Positions 16,649 through 23,937 of a stretch of 49,965 bases of DNA are shown here, in pieces (positions within the stretch are counted from its first letter, which is position 1; each line of letters starts with the position of its first letter). Below the pieces are notes generated by a model. That model made no database searches. It worked only from the letters and a program-made list of their open reading frames with translations, and was not told the origin of the DNA. The DNA comes from Bacteroides sp. CAG:545 (lineage in GTDB: Bacteria > Bacteroidota > Bacteroidia > Bacteroidales > UBA932), in assembly GCA_000432515.1 (NCBI GenBank), contig HF995996.1, positions 1 to 49,965 of the forward strand, in the 5' to 3' direction. A program made the position numbers and the translations under genes.

Positions 16649-19477
16649 CTAAAAGCGTTGAAGAAACTCGATAAGATTCTGTTCCCGAGAAAGATTAAGT
16701 TTCTTGCGGAGACGATAGCGCGTCATCTCAACACTGCGGTATGTCAAATTCATCAAAGGAGCTATTTCCTTTGACGACAAATCCATCTTCAAATATGCGC
16801 AAAGTTTTTTGTCGCTTACTGTCAGTTCCGGAAAAGTATTGCCCAAACGGGTGAGGTACTCATCGTAAACGATATCAAAATTCTTTTCAAACTTTTTCCA
16901 ATCGTCATCGTGGCGGATATTGCTGTCAATATTTTCCCTCATAGTGACGATGTGCCCGATTACATACTCCGGTTTTTCGCCGTTCCTCAACATCCTTTCG
17001 GTTTTGTTCAAGCCTTCCTGAATGTCCATAAGTTCCTCGTTTTTCCTCAGGAGATTCATTGTTGAGGTTGCAAGGTCATTGGCTTTATGCAGCAGATCGT
17101 TTTTCATCTGCTCCTCTTCCATTTCTTTCTCTTTACGGCGCGACACTTCCGCAATCCGCCTCCGGTATGCTGCCCGAGCGATATAATACAAGGCAACCAA
17201 CAGGCATATAGCCAGGAAGGCATATAAAAAGTACGCCCAATTTGTCAGATACCAAGGGTGTTTGATAATAACATCCAATGCCGTCTCATCACTCTGTCCT
17301 GTGACGGCATTATAGGCACGGACACGGAAAATGTGATGTCCATAGGGCAGTTTCGTATAGTCTTTTGAGCAGGAAACTCCCGGAAGAGACCAGTCGGAGT
17401 CGTAACCCTCCATCAAACAGCTGTAGATTATCGCCTGCTCTTGTCTATACTCTACCATTCTGAATGTGAACCTGAGAGTATTTTCGTCCGGATTGAGTGT
17501 CCTTAATTCTGTTTCTTTGGAGAATGCATTCTCCAGCACCGTCGTCTCCTTGCCTCCCTTTATCACTCTCACCCTCCTGATTATCAGTGGAGTAACCTCA
17601 GGCTTGCGATTCTTGAGCATAGCGGTGTTTATAACCGAAAAACCGTCTTCTGTATTGATGAGGACTTTCCCCTCTTCCAGATAAAGCAGATTCTCGAATC
17701 CCAATGGACGACGCGAAGCCATATAACGAATCGAAAGGGAATCGAGACGATAATCTCCCGCATTGTCCCTATATCCCAAAGCCTGTACCGTGCCGGAAGA
17801 ATAGAAATCATCCCCGTCCGGTAAAGGGAAAAGCCTCATCGCGACCGGAGTGAAATTGAACCGCCTGTTAAGACTGTCAACAGGAACGGCAAGATTGCGG
17901 CTGTTGTCGAATTCGTAAAAGCCTCCCTCGGTGGAAAACAGCACTTTCCCGTCCACAACATTCGGATAATTGTTGAATGATGTAGGAAATCCGTTCCGTT
18001 CGCCAAAATACTCGCAGGAAACAGCTTCGGTAAATTCTTCGTTGAAAGTCAGACGAAAAAGGCCCTTAACCCAATGCGCCAGCCACATTTTTCCATCGTC
18101 GAAACAAAACGACTTGCTCGCATCATCGGCCCCTTTTATGAAACCGGCGAATTTCCATTTTCCTCCAGGCGTTTTTGTAAGTCTGAAGAAATGGTCGTAT
18201 GTACTCCCGACAAGCAAATCATCCTCGCCCGTCGGAGCATCGAGTTTCCACGTGCCGTTTAGAGGAATTGTAGATTCACTGCCATCGGGATACATTATAT
18301 ATATACCGGAATCGTGACAACAGAATAATTCTCCGTTACGGACAGACAAATCCCAAACCTGACTAATACCATTATTGCAACGTGAATATATATTTTTCGC
18401 AGTCAAAGATTTATCAGTCACAAAAAGTCCCTGATTTGTCCCAAGATAGAGCTTCCCCTTCCACACGCACGAAGCATATCCCGTCCCGAAGACATCGTTG
18501 CCCGCGAACAATTCGCGTTCCGCCGCAGACAGGTTTATATGTGCAACACCGTTGTCAAGCCCGGCCCATATATTCTTCTGTTCATCAAAGCGCAAACTAA
18601 GTACAGTATTGTTCCCCAAACCTGAATCTGTATTCAAATTATACCACTCACCACTCCTGTTGTTGTAGATAAAGACGCCGTTAGTGACTGTTCCGAAAGC
18701 AATATTCTCCCCGTCAGTGGCGGCCGTATAGATTTTGTCGTTCCCAAGCTCGGAAGAAAAGGGATACTCTTTCTTTACCAGCTTACCGCTATCAAGAATA
18801 AAAACACCGTCAAGCCTCGTCACGAAACCAAGATTGTCGCCAATTTTCATAATCGCGCACACCCTCTTCTTTCTCAAAGACTCCGTTCCTTCGATGGCTT
18901 CAAACCTTCCTGAATTGAAATACAAACAACCCTCACCACTGACATAGATGTAGAGTTTGTCATCAATTACAGACGCGCAATAGATTCTTTTGTCAAAGCC
19001 ATAGACTCTGACAGCATTGCCATCAAGCATGTATATGTGCCTGTCGTCCTGAAACCAAACTTTTCCCCCGATTTTGCCAATACTCCAAATTTCAGTGGCT
19101 GTCACATCGAGCGTATCAAGCATCGAACGATAGACCGGAGCCTCACGACAATCCAATCCAAATTCAATCTTGCCGAGTTCATTCGTAGAACCGACATAAA
19201 GAACGGCATTGTCACGATCGTAGTAGAGCGAACGGACATTTGTTCTGTTGCGGTTGCGAAAAAGTGTCCACTCCCCCGAGTCGAACATAAGTACGCCGTC
19301 ATTATTTGCAAAGAATGTAAATCTGTCCGGAGTGCAGGCCACGTCCCAATTCTGGGTAGCCGCGTGATAAACATCTTTCCTGAAATATCTGACTGAAGGG
19401 TTATGTGCCGCGATTGTTCCCTCAACAAATAGGGCGACGGTGAGTATAATCACCAGCATTGTTCCGTTGTGGTTCAT
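16649..19477 (-). CDS. Membrane-spanning regulator: beta-propeller sensor, Y_Y_Y, TM, coiled coil, LuxR-type HTH
   Basis: A 942-aa protein with an N-terminal signal/anchor (1-23) and a long periplasmic region of propeller repeats (about 30-600; 'GSTNELGKIEF', 'ENIAFGTVTNGVFIYNNRS', 'KNIWAGLDNGVAHINLS'). A Y_Y_Y domain follows (about 650-735, 'YGHHIFRVRAYNA'), then one transmembrane helix (about 744-766) and a charged coiled coil (about 770-830). The C-terminus is a LuxR/GerE-like helix-turn-helix (about 885-942; 'MDLSSKEIAPLMNLTYRSVEMTRYRL', in part). No histidine-kinase or receiver motifs are present, unlike hybrid two-component systems with the same sensor. It is therefore a one-component membrane regulator that probably senses the imported glucan oligosaccharide and activates susC and GH16. 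Confidence 0.88.
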   Translation of the reverse strand: MNHNGTMLVIILTVALFVEGTIAAHNPSVRYFRKDVYHAATQNWDVACTPDRFTFFANNDGVLMFDSGEWTLFRNRNRTNVRSLYYDRDNAVLYVGSTNELGKIEFGLDCREAPVYRSMLDTLDVTATEIWSIGKIGGKVWFQDDRHIYMLDGNAVRVYGFDKRIYCASVIDDKLYIYVSGEGCLYFNSGRFEAIEGTESLRKKRVCAIMKIGDNLGFVTRLDGVFILDSGKLVKKEYPFSSELGNDKIYTAATDGENIAFGTVTNGVFIYNNRSGEWYNLNTDSGLGNNTVLSLRFDEQKNIWAGLDNGVAHINLSAAERELFAGNDVFGTGYASCVWKGKLYLGTNQGLFVTDKSLTAKNIYSRCNNGISQVWDLSVRNGELFCCHDSGIYIMYPDGSESTIPLNGTWKLDAPTGEDDLLVGSTYDHFFRLTKTPGGKWKFAGFIKGADDASKSFCFDDGKMWLAHWVKGLFRLTFNEEFTEAVSCEYFGERNGFPTSFNNYPNVVDGKVLFSTEGGFYEFDNSRNLAVPVDSLNRRFNFTPVAMRLFPLPDGDDFYSSGTVQALGYRDNAGDYRLDSLSIRYMASRRPLGFENLLYLEEGKVLINTEDGFSVINTAMLKNRKPEVTPLIIRRVRVIKGGKETTVLENAFSKETELRTLNPDENTLRFTFRMVEYRQEQAIIYSCLMEGYDSDWSLPGVSCSKDYTKLPYGHHIFRVRAYNAVTGQSDETALDVIIKHPWYLTNWAYFLYAFLAICLLVALYYIARAAYRRRIAEVSRRKEKEMEEEQMKNDLLHKANDLATSTMNLLRKNEELMDIQEGLNKTERMLRNGEKPEYVIGHIVTMRENIDSNIRHDDDWKKFEKNFDIVYDEYLTRLGNTFPELTVSDKKLCAYLKMDLSSKEIAPLMNLTYRSVEMTRYRLRKKLNLSREQNLIEFLQRF

Positions 19478-19567
19478 CTTTCCGTCTATGATTATGTGTT
19501 ATAGTGTCAACATTCTGTACTCAAATTCATTCACCATCCAAGATGTGAGTTTATGAAAATGAGCTGT

Positions 19568-19582
19568 TGAGTTTTTGTGAGT
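19568..19582 (+). promoter_or_regulatory. Candidate operator upstream of the GH16 gene
   Basis: TGAGTTTTTGTGAGT, identical to the susC-side site, 75 bases before the GH16 start codon and 32 bases before its -7 box. A related GTGAGTTTATGA lies just upstream (19545-19556), so the site may be extended. It is located in the divergent region with the regulator gene, allowing autoregulation. Confidence 0.55.
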
Positions 19583-19614
19583 ACAAATATATTCAATCTT
19601 AAGAATTTTACAAA

Positions 19615-19622
19615 TACTTTTG
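19615..19622 (+). promoter_or_regulatory. -7 box for the GH16 gene
   Basis: TACTTTTG fits TAnnTTTG and equals the susC -7 box. No TTTG is found 19-21 bp upstream, consistent with dependence on an activator. Confidence 0.5.
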
Positions 19623-19657
19623 TATCGGTCAAACAGAACATAAAACTGATAATCATT

Positions 19658-20683
19658 ATGCACTCTAAACAAAAAGGGACATTCCCTACAACTCCCCGCA
19701 TACTCGCGGCTTTTTTGATGGCATTTTTCCTTATGGTCAGCTGTGGATGCTCGACCAAGATTGGACAACCGGTCTTGCCTGACTCGGAAGGCAACGGCTC
19801 TGAAACCGAGACGCCTGACGATAACAAACCCGACGAAAACAAACCGGGCGAAAACGAACAGACTCCCGATTCGGAAGGCTATGTTTTGATGTGGTCCGAC
19901 GAGTTCGACTCAAACTCTCTTGACACCGGGAAATGGCGCATTGAAGTCAATGGAAACGGAGGAGGTAACGCCGAACTGCAATATTATGACGAGAGCGGAA
20001 TTTCATTGGGAAAAGATTCCGAATACGGCAATTCAGCCCTCAAAATTACTGCAAAGCGTGAACAACGAAACGGCAAAGCTTTCGTGTCCGGACGCCTAAA
20101 CACATCCGGACATTTCCAATTCTGCTATGGCAAAGTGGAGGGAAGGATACGTCTTCCACGTACAGCCAATGGTCTTTGGCCGGCATTCTGGCTTCTTGGA
20201 GCGGACTTTCAGACCAACTCGTGGCCACGTTGCGGTGAAATCGACATTATGGAAATGGGCAATGCGGAAGGCATCAAGAAAGGTACACAAGACCGTTTCT
20301 TCAACGGAGCTTGCCATTGGGGATACTACAAAGGAAGCGCTTATCCCAATTATGCGCACTCCACTACGAATTCCTATAGCATTCAGGACGGAAATTACCA
20401 CACATACACACTGATTTGGACTCCACAGTCCGTGAAAATGTATCTCGACAGGGACCTTCATCCGAATGCTTCCCCTTATTATGAAATGGACATCGTAAAC
20501 AAAGACGATGACTGGGGTGTGGGATACTATTTCCACCACAATTTCTTCATAATCCTGAACCTTGCTGTCGGCGGCTATTTCACCGGCATCCTTCAGCCCG
20601 AAGGCATAACTGCCCTTCCGAACAACGGTGACAGCGCTACAATGTTTGTCGATTGGGTACGCGTATATCAGAAAAAACAATAA
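19658..20683 (+). CDS. GH16 family endo-beta-glucanase (laminarinase-like) lipoprotein
   Basis: A 341-aa lipoprotein. The ATG at 19658 is used because it gives a compact leader with acceptor Cys29 (FLMVSC); the frame is open further upstream but that part would precede the -7 box. After a Pro/Asp/Glu/Asn-rich linker (about 40-73) comes the GH16 catalytic domain: 'LMWSDEFD', 'YGKVEGRIRLP', 'GLWPAFWLLG', and the catalytic EIDIMEMGN with E194, D196 and E199. The inserted Met after the Asp-Ile pair (ExDxxE form) is typical of laminarinase-type GH16. It is predicted to cut beta-1,3(-1,4)-glucans at the cell surface for the SusCD importer. Twenty bases separate it from the small ORF downstream. Confidence 0.93.
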   Translation: MHSKQKGTFPTTPRILAAFLMAFFLMVSCGCSTKIGQPVLPDSEGNGSETETPDDNKPDENKPGENEQTPDSEGYVLMWSDEFDSNSLDTGKWRIEVNGNGGGNAELQYYDESGISLGKDSEYGNSALKITAKREQRNGKAFVSGRLNTSGHFQFCYGKVEGRIRLPRTANGLWPAFWLLGADFQTNSWPRCGEIDIMEMGNAEGIKKGTQDRFFNGACHWGYYKGSAYPNYAHSTTNSYSIQDGNYHTYTLIWTPQSVKMYLDRDLHPNASPYYEMDIVNKDDDWGVGYYFHHNFFIILNLAVGGYFTGILQPEGITALPNNGDSATMFVDWVRVYQKKQ

Positions 20684-20703
20684 CCATATAATATAACTCG
20701 AAA

Positions 20704-20880
20704 ATGAGAAAGAATCACTTATTGGGTGGGAAAACCTACATTTCCCCGGACATCCTGGTTCAGAGCCTGGATGTCGAACTCGGCTTTGCTCAATCTATGA
20801 CCGGAAAATGGAACGACAGTTCCAATTCAAGTGCTGACTTTTCAGGCTTGTCCAATGTTTATGATGATGAATTTGAATAG
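20704..20880 (+). CDS. Small protein, 58 aa, between GH16 and fimbrillin genes
   Basis: Open frame from the ATG at 20704 to TAG at 20880, product MRKNHLLGGKTYISPDILVQ...DDEFE. It is acidic toward the C-terminus and Ser/Asn-rich in the middle, with no clear signal peptide. Its stop overlaps the start of an AGGAGG-like ribosome-binding site used by the next gene (ATG 20893). Tight spacing on both sides supports a real, cotranscribed gene. Short peptides with a 'Y.SP/AP..L..LD.E' N-terminus commonly precede surface-protein genes in Bacteroidales; I know no assigned function for them. Confidence 0.7.
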   Translation: MRKNHLLGGKTYISPDILVQSLDVELGFAQSMTGKWNDSSNSSADFSGLSNVYDDEFE

Positions 20881-20892
20881 GAGGATTGGCTT

Positions 20893-22911
20893 ATGAAAAA
20901 GAACACATCAATTATTTTGTCAGCACTTCTCTCAACAACTGTTTTTGTTGCCTGCACAGAAAGGATTGAGGACACTATTGTCCCCGGTAAGACAAGGACT
21001 ATTGAAGTTCGGGTAGAAACCGAAATCAACGACGAAAATACAAATGGAGCAGTCTCCAAGGCTACATGGCAAGATGGCAAAGGACTGCACTGGGCCACTG
21101 GTGAAGCTGCTGTTTTCGGACTCGCCGACAACAAAGGCAGCAACAATAATGCAGAATCGTTCACCCTCGGAACAGACGGAACGGCCAGTTTTACAGGCAG
21201 CGTAGCCGAGACTGCAAGCAAATTCCTGCCTTACTATCCCAAAGTCGGAGCAGCCGGCGGAAATGATGGTGACCTTACAATAAATTTCCCGATTGCTTCC
21301 ATACAAACTCAGACAGAAGCCGGAAAAGTGGACGTTTCGGCCAACAAGATTGCCCTTACAGGAGTATCCCCAATTGAGCTTGGGGCTCAAACAAGTTATT
21401 CTGCTGCAATGACTATGCAATCTTCAATGGTAAGATTTATCATCTACTCTTCCAAGGGCTCTACCGATGCTGTAAAATCAGTATCTCTCACAACCTCTGA
21501 GAATGCCAAGATCAGTGGATTGTGGGTTGTCGTACAGCCTTGGAACGGAGAATCCCGCGCATTCATTGCGGGTGATCAGAAATCATCAGTCACGGTAAAT
21601 CTGGGCACTGCCTACAATTTGGAGGGCGTAACGGGCAAAGATGATGCTTCCGGCATATATATGGGAGTTTGCCCTGCGAAAACCACGGGTTGCACTTATG
21701 TGGTGACCACAGACAAGGGAACATATAGTTTCGAGTCTTCAAAAGAGAAGGAATTCAAGGCCGGCACAATACACAATATCGCGCTCAACCTTGACAAGGG
21801 AGTATTCCAATCAACAGCAGAGGATGTCGTTTTCTATCCAAATGGCAGCGACTCGCCTGCGCCTCAGAATGTGGACATGAATCAGCATATTCAATATCTC
21901 GGTCCTACCACCGCCACTTATGGAGGAGAGCCTGTCACAATGACTCCGGAAGACTGCGTCCTTGTGAGCGTCAATCCTGACGGCAGCAATGCTTCCGATT
22001 GGGCTGTAGCCGAATGGGAAAACACCAATAATTACAACCTTCGGATAACGATTGCCAAGAACAAATCCACTTCGGAGCGTTCTTGCAAAGTTTATATGGA
22101 GTATAAGGGTATCCGTTCAAGAAATTTCATCAGTGTCCACCAGGACCCTGGCAACGGACTCCCTGTGATTATGCCGACGCTCACGCCAAAATTTGAAAGA
22201 GAAATATCCTATAAAGGAGAAACGGTTGAAGCCGCCACCCTTGAACTGAAGGTTGACGGGACAACGGTAACGGGAGCAGATGTCGATTCTTACGTTGCTG
22301 ACAGCAAATATGGTATATCCATTTCTTGCGGAGTGGCAGCGGTCGTATGCAAGGAAGGCGTTGTCAGCATTACTGTTCCGGAGAACAGTTCGTCCAGAAC
22401 CAAATCGTTCAAACTTATTGTAAAAACAGAGGACGGCTCAGCAGAGTCTTTTTTCACTCAGGCAGCAAACCCTGCGGGAGAAACAGAGACACACACATTT
22501 GAATATGATGTAAGAGCGAATGAACCGGAAACTGCAAAACCGGGATTTGGAAATACCGCAGTATCATTGCAGTTGTATCATTTCTCAAACATCAAAATCG
22601 ATGGCACTGCATACCCGGCAGGAACAATGAAGAACATTCCTGAAGACTTGCAGAATGCACTGATTGAACACGCATTGAAACTTACTGACTTGGAGAAGGA
22701 AGATATTGGCAATCAGGTCGGGCCTCAATACACTGCGGAAGAAATGAAGACATTCGTATCATTCACCCCTGTTGTTGACGATGGCGCCGAAATGCACGTT
22801 AACGTCAATTTGACTGCAAACACTACGGGACAGTTCCGTAATTTCAAGATAATATCATATAATTCGGACGGCAGCATATACAGAACAAACAAATATTTCC
22901 AGGTTCAGTAA
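20893..22911 (+). CDS. Fimbrillin-like lipoprotein with BACON-like repeats
   Basis: A 672-aa lipoprotein (acceptor Cys21 in VFVAC). Residues of about 25-305 look fimbrillin-like ('KATWQDGKGLHWATGEAAVF', 'SKFLPYYPK', 'MTMQSSMVRFIIYSSKG', 'GTIHNIALNLDKG'). Then come at least two BACON-like beta-sandwiches, marked by 'NKSTSERSCKVYMEYKG...ISVHQD' and 'NSSSRTKSFKLIVK...SFFTQAA', and a C-terminal domain of unknown type (about 540-672). It follows GH16 and the small ORF with short gaps and ends at a strong terminator, so it is likely part of the glucan locus. BACON domains often serve in surface carbohydrate or mucin contact. A glycan-binding role is inferred only from context. Confidence 0.8.
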   Translation: MKKNTSIILSALLSTTVFVACTERIEDTIVPGKTRTIEVRVETEINDENTNGAVSKATWQDGKGLHWATGEAAVFGLADNKGSNNNAESFTLGTDGTASFTGSVAETASKFLPYYPKVGAAGGNDGDLTINFPIASIQTQTEAGKVDVSANKIALTGVSPIELGAQTSYSAAMTMQSSMVRFIIYSSKGSTDAVKSVSLTTSENAKISGLWVVVQPWNGESRAFIAGDQKSSVTVNLGTAYNLEGVTGKDDASGIYMGVCPAKTTGCTYVVTTDKGTYSFESSKEKEFKAGTIHNIALNLDKGVFQSTAEDVVFYPNGSDSPAPQNVDMNQHIQYLGPTTATYGGEPVTMTPEDCVLVSVNPDGSNASDWAVAEWENTNNYNLRITIAKNKSTSERSCKVYMEYKGIRSRNFISVHQDPGNGLPVIMPTLTPKFEREISYKGETVEAATLELKVDGTTVTGADVDSYVADSKYGISISCGVAAVVCKEGVVSITVPENSSSRTKSFKLIVKTEDGSAESFFTQAANPAGETETHTFEYDVRANEPETAKPGFGNTAVSLQLYHFSNIKIDGTAYPAGTMKNIPEDLQNALIEHALKLTDLEKEDIGNQVGPQYTAEEMKTFVSFTPVVDDGAEMHVNVNLTANTTGQFRNFKIISYNSDGSIYRTNKYFQVQ

Positions 22912-22956
22912 CGCAGATTCGCGTCAAAAACATAGTTCGGACATATACATAGTCTT

Positions 22957-22993
22957 CAATCCCCCGCAGATGAGCGACGTCTGTGGGGGATTG
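22957..22993 (+). terminator. Rho-independent terminator after the fimbrillin gene
   Basis: CAATCCCCCGCAGA (22957-22970) pairs with TCTGTGGGGGATTG (22980-22993), 14 bp with one G-U pair and a 9-base loop, followed by TACTTTT. Confidence 0.8.
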
Positions 22994-23045
22994 TACTTTT
23001 AACATTCTTTCACGAAACGTTCACAAAATGACAATGAAAAAATAC

Positions 23046-23053
23046 TAACTTTG
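23046..23053 (+). promoter_or_regulatory. -7 box left upstream of the dusB relic
   Basis: TAACTTTG fits TAnnTTTG. It lies about 30 bases before the broken dusB reading frame and may be the native dusB promoter retained in the relic, possibly still driving transcription into the patchwork. Confidence 0.4.
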
Positions 23054-23080
23054 CGAGTTTGAAAAATCATCAGAAGATGA

Positions 23081-23500
23081 AAATATGATGTACACTGAAT
23101 TCATCTCTTCGGACGGGCTTGTCAGGGATGCGCGGAAGTCGTTTGAGAAACTCAAGACCTACGATTTTGAGGCTCCGATTGGAATTCAGATTTACGGGAG
23201 CATTCCTGAGGCGATGGTGGATGCGGCAGTGATGGCGGACAGGGCCACTGAACTTGTGGAAACGCATGGGGCCGATGTGATTGACATCAATTTCGGATGT
23301 CCGGTGAACAAAATCGCACGACGGGGAGCAGGGAGCGGGATGATGCGAGAGCCTGACAAGATGGTGGAAATCACCCGTATGGTCGTGGAGGCTGTGAAAA
23401 AACCGGTGACAGTGAAAACCCGTCTGGGATGAGACGAAGACTCGAAAATAATCGTCGAACTCGCGAAAAGGCATCTTGCGAAATCAATCGAAATCAAGGG
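23081..23500 (+). pseudogene. Internal fragment of tRNA-dihydrouridine synthase (dusB)
   Basis: The frame encodes MYTEFISSDGLVRDA, 'APIGIQIYGSIPEAM', 'ADVIDINFGCPVNKIARRGAGSGM' (listed in part) and 'PVTVKTRLG', the FMN and tRNA-binding motifs of DusB including the active-site Cys in NFGCP. The family Trp of 'LGWDEDS' is a TGA stop (23430-23432). Similarity continues for some 20 more codons (DEDSKIIVELAKR) and then stops. The N-terminal 'MAPM..VTD..FR' part and the C-terminal half are missing. It is a relic; no intact dusB is in the window. Confidence 0.85.
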
Positions 23501-23525
23501 CTAACACGTCGGGGTGATTGAGATG

Positions 23526-23870
23526 CGCCGCCTATCGGTTCTACGATTCCGCTCAATGTCCCTATGCAGAAGGATTTCCAGCGTGAGTTTCCGGCCGCAC
23601 GCAGTGGCATTGATATAATCGCTCCTTCCGGAATGTTCTGGATCGCGATTCCCAATGAAAGGGCCAGAGCTCCTGCAATATTGAAATCTGCCGTGAGCGC
23701 CCCTGCAAGCGCGACTCCGACAGCCATTCCCTCCGGGAAATTGTGAATTGTTACTGCCAATGCCAGTTTGGCGGTTCTAGACAGGCGACTTCGGGGCCCC
23801 TCCGCTTCTCCGCTGATGTGAATGTGCGGCGTGATGTAGTCGATGATCAGCAGAAAGGCGAAGCCTGTGC
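23526..23870 (-). pseudogene. Truncated internal fragment of a ZIP transporter gene
   Basis: On the minus strand it encodes residues equivalent to about 78-190 of the ZIP protein at 882, from 'GFAFLLIIDYITPHIHIS' to 'GIVEPIGG', with only a handful of substitutions (for example SLSADFNL to ALTADFNI). Both ends are missing. Scattered synonymous differences show it is not a very recent copy. The left end abuts dusB-derived sequence and the right end fuses at CGAAGCC to the 3' end of the exonuclease gene. Confidence 0.9.
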
Positions 23871-23937
23871 CCATATTGCAATCAAAATACTGTGACACTC
23901 AAGTTCAGGATTTTGGATAGTCAGTCATCTTTCTTAC
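23864..23937 (+). pseudogene. Duplicated 3' end of the DnaQ-like exonuclease gene and its flank
   Basis: GAAGCCTGTGCCCATATTGC onward through the TGA stop and the following 40 or so bases matches 8517-8590 with few changes. Only about ten codons of the exonuclease remain. The copied flank runs into the stop codon of the S46 peptidase gene (23934-23936), so it now forms the 3' end of that gene's mRNA. Confidence 0.85.

Noticed and set aside
23494..23898. A 134-aa reverse-strand reading frame that looks like an intact ZIP-like protein
   Set aside because: Both ends are non-homologous sequence created by the junctions; the N-terminal helices and the end of the ZIP fold are missing.
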